Both the position numbers and the translations under genes were made by a program. From contig JBNJEL010000021.1 in NCBI GenBank assembly GCA_051745835.1, positions 1 through 24,025 on the forward strand: a DNA stretch of 24,025 bases, in the 5' to 3' direction. The stretch comes from JBNJEL01 sp051745835. Lineage in GTDB: Bacteria > Bacillota > Halanaerobiia > Halobacteroidales > Acetohalobiaceae. Below are positions 15,410 to 23,404 of the stretch, in pieces. The notes beneath the pieces are model-generated. The model was not told where the DNA came from and made no database searches. It saw only the letters and a program-made list of their open reading frames with translations. Positions within the stretch are counted from its first letter, which is position 1; every line of letters begins with the position of its first letter.

Positions 15410-15541
15410 TTATACGGTTGAGAAAATATTACATAATAACAGAAGATTTTAGGAGGGGGTGATTTTCAAATTGCTTTAAGCTAACTATTAATTATGAGAC
15501 ACATAAGGATAACTAATAACGAAGGGGTGAACAATAGAAAG

Positions 15542-17416
15542 ATGAATGAAGAACATAGCGAGGAAGTAGGGTGGAAAGATAGTCTCTTATTTAAAGTGAA
15601 TGGAATTATTATGTTAGTATTATTGATAAGTTTAGTGGGGTTAGGATTAATTATTAATAATTTTGTAGCAGAAGAACTAACTACTGGAGCTCAAGAAAAG
15701 AATTTAGAAATTGTAGAATCACTTCAGGTGCAGGCACAGGAATTTCTGAACAATTCTGAGCGGGCAATTAAGGTATTAGCTGAGTTTGAAAGTACTGAAA
15801 ATTTAGAGCGTAGTGTAATTTTAGATAGATTTCAGAAATTTAAAGAGGAGTATTCTCATTTTTTACATCTGTATGTAGGTACAGCTAAAGGACAGATGAT
15901 TATTGGAGATAATGCTAATTTACCAGAGGATTTTGACCCTAGGACAAGACCTTGGTATAAGAAAGCTAAAGAAGAACAAAAAATTGTTTGGACTGATGTA
16001 TTTACTGATGCTGGAACCGGTAAGCAGATAATTACTGTAGCAATGCCGATTATGAGTAATGGAGAGTTTAAAGGAGTGATAGCAGGGGATATTAATTTAA
16101 CTTCTTTAAATCAAGAGATTACTAGTAAGAATATTGGTGACCATGGTTATGCTTATATGATTAATAGTGAAGGGCAGTTTATCGCTCATCCTGACCAGCA
16201 GTTAGTGAATGAAAAGTTTAATGCTAATCAGATCTTTGATGTCTCTAAAGTTTATGCTACTGATCAAGGAAGTATGGATTATGATTTTGAGGGAGAGCAT
16301 AAAGTAGCTTCTTACATTAAAATTGATCGTATAGATAGTATGATCTTTACTCAGATTCCTGCTCGAGAGTTTCATGCAGCTAAGGAGCGGTTACAGTTAA
16401 TAATTTTAGGTATTAGTCTAGGTATTTTGTTCTTGTTAGGCGGTCTAATTTACTGGATTAATCAGAAGTACTTACTAAAACCGATTAGTGAATTAATTAC
16501 TGATATCTCTCAAGTAGCTCAAGGAGATTTAACGGTAGAGATTGATGATTCATCTACTGATGAATTAGGACAGGTTCGTTCAGCTTTAGATGAGATGGTC
16601 AATAATTTAGAAGGTATGATGGTGAATATTTTAGAAGTTACCGAGAATTTATCTGCTTACAGTGAAGAACTATCTGCTTCAGCTCAGGAAGGTAATGCGA
16701 CGATAGAAGAGACTAATAATTTGATAGAAGATATTACAAGCAATATTCAGCAGATTTCGGCTACGACTGCGGAGATAAGATCTTTTGCTCAAGAATCTAC
16801 TGGTAAGACTGAGGTAGGAGAAGAGAATATGACAGAAACTATTAATAGTATGCAAAAGATTAACTCTACAGTACAGTCGGCAGTTAAGGTTATTGATGAT
16901 TTAGATGATACTTCTCAGGAGATAGGACAGGTAGTAGAGTTGATTAATAATATAGCTGAGCAGACTAATATGTTGGCTTTAAATGCTTCGATTGAAGCAG
17001 CTCGTGCGGGAGAACACGGTGAAGGTTTTGCAGTAGTAGCAGAAGAGATTAGAGAATTAGCAGAACAGACTGCTGAAGCTACTGGTGATATTACTGATTT
17101 AGTTAATACTATTCAGCAAAAATCCAATACAGGTTTAGAAGCAATTAAAGGAGTTGAAGCTAAAGTCAAATCCGGACAGGAGATAGCAGAAGAAACAGGA
17201 GAGATCTTTACAGAGATTAATCAGGCTACTGAGCAAACTTCAGAACAAATAGAAGAGACAGCTTCTGCTACAGATAACTTAGTTGATGATAGTGAACAGA
17301 TTAAAAGCTCTGGTGATAATATAGCTAATATGTCTGAGGAGGTAGCTAATTCTTCTCAAGAACTAGCTTCAATGGCTCAGAAATTACAGCAATTAATTAG
17401 TGATTTTAAAGTATAA
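15542..17416 (+). CDS. Methyl-accepting chemotaxis protein with dCache sensor
   Basis: A transmembrane chemoreceptor of about 624 residues that senses an external ligand and controls CheA through CheW. Numbered from ATG 15542: first membrane helix about 16-38; extracytoplasmic double-Cache domain, with DPRTRPWYKKA and VWTDVFTDAGTGKQ in its distal part and GVIAGDI at its end; second helix about 285-306; HAMP about 307-360; signalling domain to the end, with hairpin tip AEQTNMLALNASIEAARAGE near 473-492. The Cache motif resembles amino-acid-binding dCache domains, but this is not certain. No C-terminal CheR-binding pentapeptide is present. The start is uncertain: ATG 15542 has AAGGGGTGA at 15522-15530, while in-frame ATG 15494 lacks an SD. 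Confidence 0.9.
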   Translation: MNEEHSEEVGWKDSLLFKVNGIIMLVLLISLVGLGLIINNFVAEELTTGAQEKNLEIVESLQVQAQEFLNNSERAIKVLAEFESTENLERSVILDRFQKFKEEYSHFLHLYVGTAKGQMIIGDNANLPEDFDPRTRPWYKKAKEEQKIVWTDVFTDAGTGKQIITVAMPIMSNGEFKGVIAGDINLTSLNQEITSKNIGDHGYAYMINSEGQFIAHPDQQLVNEKFNANQIFDVSKVYATDQGSMDYDFEGEHKVASYIKIDRIDSMIFTQIPAREFHAAKERLQLIILGISLGILFLLGGLIYWINQKYLLKPISELITDISQVAQGDLTVEIDDSSTDELGQVRSALDEMVNNLEGMMVNILEVTENLSAYSEELSASAQEGNATIEETNNLIEDITSNIQQISATTAEIRSFAQESTGKTEVGEENMTETINSMQKINSTVQSAVKVIDDLDDTSQEIGQVVELINNIAEQTNMLALNASIEAARAGEHGEGFAVVAEEIRELAEQTAEATGDITDLVNTIQQKSNTGLEAIKGVEAKVKSGQEIAEETGEIFTEINQATEQTSEQIEETASATDNLVDDSEQIKSSGDNIANMSEEVANSSQELASMAQKLQQLISDFKV

Positions 17417-17436
17417 AATTTAGGTTAGTAGATTTT

Positions 17437-17475
17437 GGTCAGTCTCTAGTATTGTTAGGGGCTGATCTTTTTTTT
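17437..17475 (+). terminator. Rho-independent terminator after the chemoreceptor gene
   Basis: GGTCAGTCTC at 17437-17446 pairs with GGGGCTGATC at 17458-17467 (10 pairs with three G-U wobbles), followed by eight T at 17468-17475. Confidence 0.85.
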
Positions 17476-17568
17476 ATTTATTAACATAATTTTTATGGTA
17501 ATTTAAAGAGTCTGTATAGATTGTTAAATAAAATTTTCAATCTAGCCTAAAACTATTTCCATTCTGGG

Positions 17569-17607
17569 CGCACCCTAAGAGTACTTCCTCGTTACACTCA
17601 GGGTGCG
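17569..17607. repeat. GC-rich imperfect stem-loop in the 17417-17739 intergenic region
   Basis: CGCACCCT at 17569-17576 pairs with AGGGTGCG at 17600-17607. The stem continues after an AA bulge with GAGT at 17579-17582 and ACTC at 17596-17599. There is no T tail on either strand. It stands out by GC content from the AT-rich surroundings and may be a dispersed extragenic palindrome. The rest of this 323-base gap holds the chemoreceptor terminator, a short direct repeat and an orphan SD-like AAGGAGGG at 17656-17663. Confidence 0.6.
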
Positions 17608-17679
17608 TAGTTAAAAGAAATTTTCACTTTTTAATTTAGGATTATTTACTAAACTAAGGAGGGAAAATTTTTATTCAAT

Positions 17680-17720
17680 AAGGTAATACTAAAATTCTTA
17701 GCCAAGGAAATACTAAATTA
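17680..17720. repeat. Short direct repeat upstream of the flavodoxin-like gene
   Basis: AAGGTAATACTAAAATT at 17680-17696 and AAGGAAATACTAAATTA at 17704-17720 repeat with a 24-base period and end just before the SD at 17724-17730. It could be a paired regulator site or chance in AT-rich DNA. Confidence 0.35.
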
Positions 17721-17739
17721 TAGAAGGAGGAATCTTCAT

Positions 17740-18258
17740 ATGAATAGTATAGTAATTTATAATTCTAAAACAGGTTTTACTAAGCAGTATGCCGAGTGGA
17801 TAGCAGCTGAATTAGATTCAGATATCGAGTCTGGTGCAGAGGTTAAGAAGGATATATTATCAAAATATGAAACTATCATCTATGGTGGCGGAGTTTACAT
17901 TAGTAAGATTAATGGGGTTAAACTAATTAAAGATAATTTAAAATTACTGGCAGATCAAGAAATTATTATTTTTGCAACAGGAATGGCACCTGCCCGGAAA
18001 GAAGTAATAACTGAAATAAAGGATAAGAATTTTTCAACACTAGAACAGGAACAGATTAAATTCTTCTATCTGCGGGGCGGTTTTGATTATGAGCAGTTGA
18101 ATTTTGTTGATAAGATGTTAATGAGTCTTTTAAAATTAAGATTAAAGCTTAAATTTAGTCTTAATCAGGATGAACAAGAATTAATTGCAGCTTATGATCA
18201 ACCGGTAGACTTTACAGATCGAGATAATCTAACAGAACTCTTTACATATCTACGTTGA
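17740..18258 (+). CDS. Flavodoxin-domain protein (HemG-like flavoprotein)
   Basis: A 172-residue cytoplasmic FMN-type protein. The N-terminal strand IVIYNSKTGFTKQYAEWIA gives the phosphate-binding loop at residues 9-14 (SKTGFT), and IIYGGGVYISKINGVK is the second flavin loop, as in flavodoxins and menaquinone-dependent protoporphyrinogen dehydrogenase (HemG) relatives. FATGMAP at about residues 80-86 fits the third strand. The start has AAGGAGG at 17724-17730 with 9 bases spacing. No heme genes are near, so the redox partner is unknown and HemG activity is not claimed. Confidence 0.8.
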   Translation: MNSIVIYNSKTGFTKQYAEWIAAELDSDIESGAEVKKDILSKYETIIYGGGVYISKINGVKLIKDNLKLLADQEIIIFATGMAPARKEVITEIKDKNFSTLEQEQIKFFYLRGGFDYEQLNFVDKMLMSLLKLRLKLKFSLNQDEQELIAAYDQPVDFTDRDNLTELFTYLR

Positions 18259-18304
18259 TTAATTGTTAATCTGTGACTGTTAGTAATTAGAGAGGATGAA
18301 GGTG

Positions 18305-18505
18305 ATGATTATATTAGAAGATCCTTATGTTTCACAGTATTTAATAGAAACAATTAAGGAGTTAGAGTTACCTGTCTTACAGAATAGTGTAGCTCAAGAG
18401 CTAGCAAAGGATAGTAAACTTAACTTCTTAAGTGAGCAAGAGTTTATCGCTCAAGCTACACGGACAAAGATTCATGTAGAACAGGTGATAGATTACTGTT
18501 GTTAA
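18305..18505 (+). pseudogene. Probable N-terminal remnant of an ATP-grasp family gene
   Basis: A 66-codon frame starting ATG 18305 (SD AGAGAGG at 18289-18295, 9 bases spacing; ATG 18296 is too close). The protein MIILEDPYVSQYLIETIKEL, then a segment with LNFLSEQEFIAQA, resembles the first 60 or so residues of Firmicute ATP-grasp proteins, where a YxNSENA-type motif normally follows and leads to the nucleotide-binding domain. Here it breaks at YCC and stop, and no continuation of the domain is seen in any frame up to hflX. I read it as a gene cut short by deletion or frameshift, still with an SD. It could instead be a real small protein of unknown role. Confidence 0.45.
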
Positions 18506-18585
18506 GTGGACTGATAAATTCTGCTTAGGCTTTATATCTGCTTTAAGTAATGATAAAATTAAGCAAAAAGCTCATTTAATTAGAG

Positions 18586-20400
18586 GTGATTTTAATTTCT
18601 GAACTAAGAGGAAATTTAGCTGGAATCAAAGATAGACATATTAAGCAATTAGAAGAGATAGAGGAGTATCAGTTAGCTAATGATAGATTAATTGGTCAAG
18701 AATTAGTAGAAGAGCTAATTGAGTTGACTAATCAGATAGAAAAGCCCCTTGCTCTGTTAGTTAATCGACGCGGTGAGGTATTACGGTTACAAGTAGGCGG
18801 ATTAACTGAGGATTTCTTTACCAATTTACGTCGGCGCCGTAGTAAGAAACGATTAAGCGGGATTAGATGTATCTATCTTACTTTTGATAAGGAGCTTAGT
18901 TCTAAGAGTCAGATCTTTTTACAGGAGTTTAGATTGGATTTACTTCTTCAGATAACCGTCGGTGAGAGCAGCATTACATCACGGGCGGTAATTCATTATC
19001 CGCAGTTAGTAGAGGGACGGTTAGTGATTGGTAGTCAGCAAGAAGAAGTGGATAATTTAGCAGCACTAAGTAAAATTGATTATTTGACTACAGTTAGAGA
19101 GTTAGAAGATAGCTTGAACGAACAGGAGACTGTCAAGGTAGCAGCTAACGAATCGGAAGCAGCAATTTTAGTCGGTTTAGTGACTGAGGATGATGACCAA
19201 GAAGGCGCTTTATTAGCGGAGTTAGAAAACTTAGTTCGGACGGCAGGGATTACTGTTCGCCATAAAGAGGTACAGTATCGTAAGCAGCCTGATAGCCGTT
19301 ACTATATCGGTTATGGTAAGGTAGCAGAGTTAAAGCAGCTTAAGTATACTCATCAGGCTAATATGATTATCTTCGATCAAGAATTAACTCCTGCTCAACA
19401 ACGCAATCTCGAAGAAGAGCTGGAGATTAAAGTGATCGATCGAACTCAGGTGATCTTAGATATCTTTGCTCAACATGCTAATACCAAAGAAGGTCAGCTA
19501 CAGGTAGAGTTAGCCCAGTTGAATTACTTACTGCCGCGCTTAGTTGGACAAGGAGAAGAACTTTCTAGACTGGGCGGTGGAATTGGAACTAGAGGTCCAG
19601 GAGAGAGTAAGTTAGAGATAGATCGCCGACGAATTAGAGAGCGGATTGATAATCTTGAAGCAGAGATCGATCAAGTCCAACAGACTCGAGCTACTCAGCG
19701 TGAGCATCGTGAACTACCATTGATTTCGTTGGTTGGTTACACTAATGCTGGTAAGTCGACTCTGCTTAATAACTTAACTGCAGCAAATACCTTAACTAAG
19801 GATGAGTTATTTGCTACTTTAGATTCTAATACCTGTCAATTACAGCTGCCGATTGGTCGTAAGGTCTTAATTAGTGATACGGTAGGTTTTATTCGTAAGT
19901 TGCCCCACCAATTAATTGCTGCTTTTAGAGCTACGTTAGAGGAAGTGACGGAGTCCGATATTCTAATCCATGTTGTTGATATCAATCAACCTGATTATCA
20001 AGAGAAAGTACGAGCGGTAAGAGAAGTCTTAGCTGAATTAGAGGTGGTTGATAAACCGATTATTACGGTGCTCAATAAGGTTGACTTAGTTGAGGATAAG
20101 TCCCAATTAGCATTAATTGAACGAGAGTTTGAACACTGTCTAGCTATTTCAGCGCAACAAGGAGAGGGCTTAGATCGTCTGTTAGATAAGATAGCTAATT
20201 TATTGTTAGATACGATGGTTGAAGTGGAGTTACTCTTACCTTATGATGATGCCGGCACATTAGATTTAGCTCATCAGCGAGGACAAGTATTAGAAGAAGA
20301 GTATCAAAATGAAGGAATCTTCATCAGAGCTCAGATTAGTAAAGAGTTGGCTAACCGAGTTGATGAAGAATATATTAAATCAAGTGAGGAGTTATCATAA
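18586..20400 (+). CDS. hflX: GTPase HflX, long form
   Basis: A ribosome-associated GTPase of about 600 residues that splits or rescues stalled 70S ribosomes. It has the long form with an extra N-terminal region of about 170 residues found in many Clostridia. The HflX domain shows YIGYGKVAEL, FDQELTPAQQRNLEE, VIDRTQVILDIFAQHA and GGGIGTRGPGESKLEIDRRR. The G domain has G1 GYTNAGKST at 384-392, G3 DTVGF from Asp431, G4 NKVD at 497-500 and a G5 SAQ. The start is odd: GTG 18586 has no SD upstream, but AGAGGTGAT at 18582-18590 would serve an in-frame ATT at 18595, giving the usual short lead before RGNLAGI. Its stop directly abuts the stop of cheR on the other strand. Confidence 0.95.
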   Translation: MILISELRGNLAGIKDRHIKQLEEIEEYQLANDRLIGQELVEELIELTNQIEKPLALLVNRRGEVLRLQVGGLTEDFFTNLRRRRSKKRLSGIRCIYLTFDKELSSKSQIFLQEFRLDLLLQITVGESSITSRAVIHYPQLVEGRLVIGSQQEEVDNLAALSKIDYLTTVRELEDSLNEQETVKVAANESEAAILVGLVTEDDDQEGALLAELENLVRTAGITVRHKEVQYRKQPDSRYYIGYGKVAELKQLKYTHQANMIIFDQELTPAQQRNLEEELEIKVIDRTQVILDIFAQHANTKEGQLQVELAQLNYLLPRLVGQGEELSRLGGGIGTRGPGESKLEIDRRRIRERIDNLEAEIDQVQQTRATQREHRELPLISLVGYTNAGKSTLLNNLTAANTLTKDELFATLDSNTCQLQLPIGRKVLISDTVGFIRKLPHQLIAAFRATLEEVTESDILIHVVDINQPDYQEKVRAVREVLAELEVVDKPIITVLNKVDLVEDKSQLALIEREFEHCLAISAQQGEGLDRLLDKIANLLLDTMVEVELLLPYDDAGTLDLAHQRGQVLEEEYQNEGIFIRAQISKELANRVDEEYIKSSEELS

Positions 20401-21180
20401 TTAGTCGATTCGCTGGTAGAAGGAAGTATGTTCTTTCTCTAGGTTGAACTTATTAGGTTGTAAGAGGTATTCGGTATTGCCTAAGAATAGAAAACCGTCT
20501 TTAGCTAACGCCTGACTTAACTTTTCGGTAATCTTGTCTTTAATCTCGCGCGTAAAGTAAATAAAGACATTACGACAGAGAATTAAGTTCCAGTTTGACT
20601 GGTATGGGTCATTAAGTAAGTTATGGTGTTTAAATTGGACTTGTGATTTAATTTGACTGCTAATGTGATATTCGTCATCACGAACTGTAAAGTACTTATT
20701 AAGGATTCTATCATTAACTTTTTTAATAGAATTCTTATTATAGACTCCGCGTCGTGCCTGTTTAAGAATGTTGCGGTCGATATCGGTGGCTACAATTTCA
20801 TACCTGTTGGAGCTAAAGCCTGCTTCTTTAAGCATAATAGCTAGCGTATAAGCTTCGGCTCCAATTGAACAGGCAGCACTCCAGATTTTAACTTTATGGT
20901 TCTGGTCGAAAAGCCGGGGAAAGATATCTTCTTTAAGGTATTTGAAGTTCTTAGGATTACGGTAGAATTCGGAAGTGTTGATTGTAAAGTGGTCTAAGAA
21001 CTGTTCTTTAAAGTTAGCATCACTTTTAAGCAACTTAAGACATTCGTCATAATCTGTAATATCATGTCTATCCATTAAGCTGTTAATTCGTCGTTTGACA
21101 CGTTTCTCTTTATAACTACTTAGATCTATATTGATGTTACGTGAAACTTTTTCTCTAAATTTATCGAATTTAAGTGTCAT
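20401..21180 (-). CDS. cheR: Chemotaxis protein methyltransferase CheR
   Basis: A 259-residue SAM-dependent enzyme that methylates glutamates of chemoreceptors. An N-terminal all-alpha domain (about 1-70) leads into TINTSEFYRNP at 66-76. The SAM loop reads WSAACSIGAEAYTLAI at 100-115, slightly varied from the usual CSTGEEPY, with Ala110 in place of Pro. The later CRNVFIYF motif is intact, and a GFLFLGNTEYL stretch precedes the end. The start has AAAGGGG at 21188-21194 on the minus strand, 7 bases away. It is a lone gene, convergent with hflX with no bases between the stop codons and no terminator there. It could methylate the receptor at 15542 although it is not in its operon. Confidence 0.93.
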   Translation of the reverse strand: MTLKFDKFREKVSRNINIDLSSYKEKRVKRRINSLMDRHDITDYDECLKLLKSDANFKEQFLDHFTINTSEFYRNPKNFKYLKEDIFPRLFDQNHKVKIWSAACSIGAEAYTLAIMLKEAGFSSNRYEIVATDIDRNILKQARRGVYNKNSIKKVNDRILNKYFTVRDDEYHISSQIKSQVQFKHHNLLNDPYQSNWNLILCRNVFIYFTREIKDKITEKLSQALAKDGFLFLGNTEYLLQPNKFNLEKEHTSFYQRID

Positions 21181-21371
21181 TAAACTGCCCCTTTCTATTA
21201 ATCTGCTAAATTGTCTAGTTGGTTATCTAAGTATAGTAATATATATACTTTAATTCCTTTTATCTCTTAAAAATCCTTCATTAAATCTAATATTAACTGT
21301 TAATTAAGCAGGTAATTAAGTGAGTTATCTATAAATAGTAATTACTGATCAAATAATGTAAGTTAAAGGGG

Positions 21372-22175
21372 ATGATTGAAATTACTTTAGAGGTCTGTTC
21401 GTTAGCAAGTGGAAGTTCGGGAAATTCGATCTATATTGCCTCTAAGGATCAGCAAGTTTTAGTAGATGCAGGCTTAAGCGGTAAGCAGATTACAGAGAAG
21501 TTAGCTCAGATAGATGTTAGTGGCGATGAGTTAGATGCTATCTTAGTAACTCATGAACATCAGGATCATCTTAAGGGCGTAGGTATCTTATCCCGTAGAT
21601 TTAATCTGCCGATTTATGCGACAGAGAAGATGTGGGGAGTAGCTGAAGAGGATTTGGGTAAGATTAAACCTCAGCATAGATGTTTGATCGAAGATTGTGG
21701 CTTGGAGCTAGGAGATTTAGAGATAGAATCTTTTGCAATTCCTCACGATGCTGTTGATCCAGTGGGTTTTACTATGACTTGTCAGGGTAGCAAGTTAGCG
21801 ATTGCTACTGATATTGGCTATATGACCGAAGAGATCATGGAGCACTTAAGCGGTTCTCAATTTGTAATCTTAGAGTCGAATCATGATTTGGAGATGTTGA
21901 AGGCAGGACCTTATCCGTGGTCACTTAAGAAGAGAATTATGGGGCAACAGGGGCATCTATCGAATGATGATGCAGCTGCTACAGTAGTGGAGTTAGTGAA
22001 GAATTCGGTGGAATGTATATTGTTAGCTCACCTTAGTCAAGATAATAATGTGCCAGAATTAGCTTACTTAACGATTAAGAATATGGTAGTTGATGCTGGA
22101 ATGGAGCTAGGTAGGGATCTACAGTTGGATTTTGCTAAGCATAATCAAGTTAGCGGTCTCTACCAAATAGGCTAA
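21372..22175 (+). CDS. walJ: MBL-fold metallohydrolase WalJ (YycJ)
   Basis: A 267-residue metallo-beta-lactamase-fold protein of the WalJ/YycJ family, thought to be an exonuclease-like hydrolase linked to coordinating cell division and replication in Gram-positive bacteria. SLASGSSGNS at 10-19 is the family N-terminal hallmark. The metal motif THEHQDH at 60-66 supplies His61, His63, Asp65 and His66, and Asp32, IPHDAVDP and a late HLS follow. The annotated ATG overlaps its SD (AAAGGGG at 21365-21371). An in-frame ATT at 21381 has 9 bases spacing and gives the conventional MTLEVCSLASGSSGN beginning. It heads the walJ-htrA-rlmH order of Firmicutes, here without walRK. Confidence 0.93.
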   Translation: MIEITLEVCSLASGSSGNSIYIASKDQQVLVDAGLSGKQITEKLAQIDVSGDELDAILVTHEHQDHLKGVGILSRRFNLPIYATEKMWGVAEEDLGKIKPQHRCLIEDCGLELGDLEIESFAIPHDAVDPVGFTMTCQGSKLAIATDIGYMTEEIMEHLSGSQFVILESNHDLEMLKAGPYPWSLKKRIMGQQGHLSNDDAAATVVELVKNSVECILLAHLSQDNNVPELAYLTIKNMVVDAGMELGRDLQLDFAKHNQVSGLYQIG

Positions 22176-22196
22176 CTTAAGAAGGAGGAGTTCATA

Positions 22197-23345
22197 GTGA
22201 GTCCTTTTTTTGATGATCACAACAGACAAGGAGTTAGTCAGCTTTCTTATCTCTTAGTAGCGCTTGTTAGTGCGGTAATTGGTGGGCTTTTAGTTGCTTT
22301 CTTACTACCAGGTTTACTACCGCAGTCTAATCAGCAGAACTTAGAGACAAGGTCTACTCCGCAACAGCTAGAGGATTCTAGTTTGTCAGCAGCGGGTAAT
22401 AGCTCGGTAGTAGAGGTGGTGGATAAGGTAGGTCCAGCAATAGTTAAGATTACCACTGTTGAGAAGAGATTAACTTATGACTTCTTCTATGGACGCCGAC
22501 AAGAAGAGGTAACCGGAGAAGGTTCTGGAGTTATCTTTGACCAAGCTGGCTATATCCTAACTAATAATCATGTAGTAGCCGGAGCGGATCAGATTAAAGT
22601 TATCTTGACAATGGACGAGCAACAGCGTAAATTTAAAGGGAAGGTAGTGGGACGCGATCCGATTACTGATTTAGCTGTAGTTAAGATTAACGGAGAAGAT
22701 TTACCGACGGCTCAACTAGGTAATTCTAATCAGTTGCAGGTCGGTGAAGAAGTTGTAGCTATCGGTAATCCGTTTGGTTTTTCTAATACTGTCACTACCG
22801 GAGTGGTGAGTGCTGTCGATAGGAAGTTAGAGATTCAAAAAGGTACTGAACTAACAGATATGATTCAGACCGATGCTGCGATCAATCCTGGTAATAGCGG
22901 TGGAGCCTTACTTAACAAAGCAGGTAAAGTTATTGGAATTAATACTGCTATTATTCAAGGGGCTCAGGGGATTGGTTTTGCAATTCCGATCAATACTGCT
23001 CAAGATATAGCTAAGGAGTTAATTGCCGAAGGGCGAGTGATTAGACCGTGGTTAGGTATCTATGGAATTACAATTAATGAGAGTTTAGCTCACGAATATA
23101 ATTTAGCGCGTAATAAAGGTATCTTTGTTGCTGAAGTTGTCAGCGGTAGTCCTGCTGCTAAAGCAGATTTAAAGCGAGGAGATATCATTGCTGAAATAGA
23201 AGGTCAAGAGATTAATTCAATGTCTCAACTAAGAGATAAGTTAAAGGAGTATCAAGTTGATGAGCAGATTAAATTAGCCTTCTATCGTGACCGATCATTA
23301 AAAGTAAGCAAGATTAAATTAGATGCTCGTCCGCAGCCTAATTAG
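22197..23345 (+). CDS. htrA: HtrA/DegP-like serine protease
   Basis: A 382-residue trypsin-fold protease with one N-terminal membrane helix (about residues 17-39, LSYLLVALVSAVIGGLLVAF) and the catalytic domain outside the cytoplasm. The triad is His125 (NNHVV), Asp158 (DPITDLAVV) and Ser234 (NPGNSGGAL). One PDZ domain follows at about 285-375 (GIFVAEVVSGSPAAKADL, GDIIAEIEGQEI). It degrades or refolds damaged envelope proteins. It starts at GTG 22197 with GAAGGAGGAG at 22181-22190. It lies 21 bases after walJ and before rlmH, the position of yycK-type proteases. A strong terminator follows. Confidence 0.94.
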   Translation: MSPFFDDHNRQGVSQLSYLLVALVSAVIGGLLVAFLLPGLLPQSNQQNLETRSTPQQLEDSSLSAAGNSSVVEVVDKVGPAIVKITTVEKRLTYDFFYGRRQEEVTGEGSGVIFDQAGYILTNNHVVAGADQIKVILTMDEQQRKFKGKVVGRDPITDLAVVKINGEDLPTAQLGNSNQLQVGEEVVAIGNPFGFSNTVTTGVVSAVDRKLEIQKGTELTDMIQTDAAINPGNSGGALLNKAGKVIGINTAIIQGAQGIGFAIPINTAQDIAKELIAEGRVIRPWLGIYGITINESLAHEYNLARNKGIFVAEVVSGSPAAKADLKRGDIIAEIEGQEINSMSQLRDKLKEYQVDEQIKLAFYRDRSLKVSKIKLDARPQPN

Positions 23346-23355
23346 ATAGAATGAT

Positions 23356-23391
23356 AATTAAAAGGCTAGATTGCTAGCCTTTTAATTTTTT
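23356..23391 (+). terminator. Rho-independent terminator between htrA and rlmH
   Basis: The 14-base arms AATTAAAAGGCTAG at 23356-23369 and CTAGCCTTTTAATT at 23374-23387 match perfectly around loop ATTG and run into T at 23386-23391. The core GGCTAG/CTAGCC is strong. It ends only 13 bases before the first rlmH ATG. Confidence 0.9.
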
Positions 23392-23404
23392 GTAGAGGAG
23401 TGAG

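Noticed and set aside
20653..20844. Plus-strand open frame of 63 codons
   Set aside because: Lies inside cheR on the opposite strand with no SD.
21211..21239. TTGTCT-17-TAGTAA as a walJ promoter
   Set aside because: The -10 is poor and it lies about 130 bases upstream. A TTGATC/GATAAC pair on the minus strand for cheR is equally weak. Neither is good enough to annotate.
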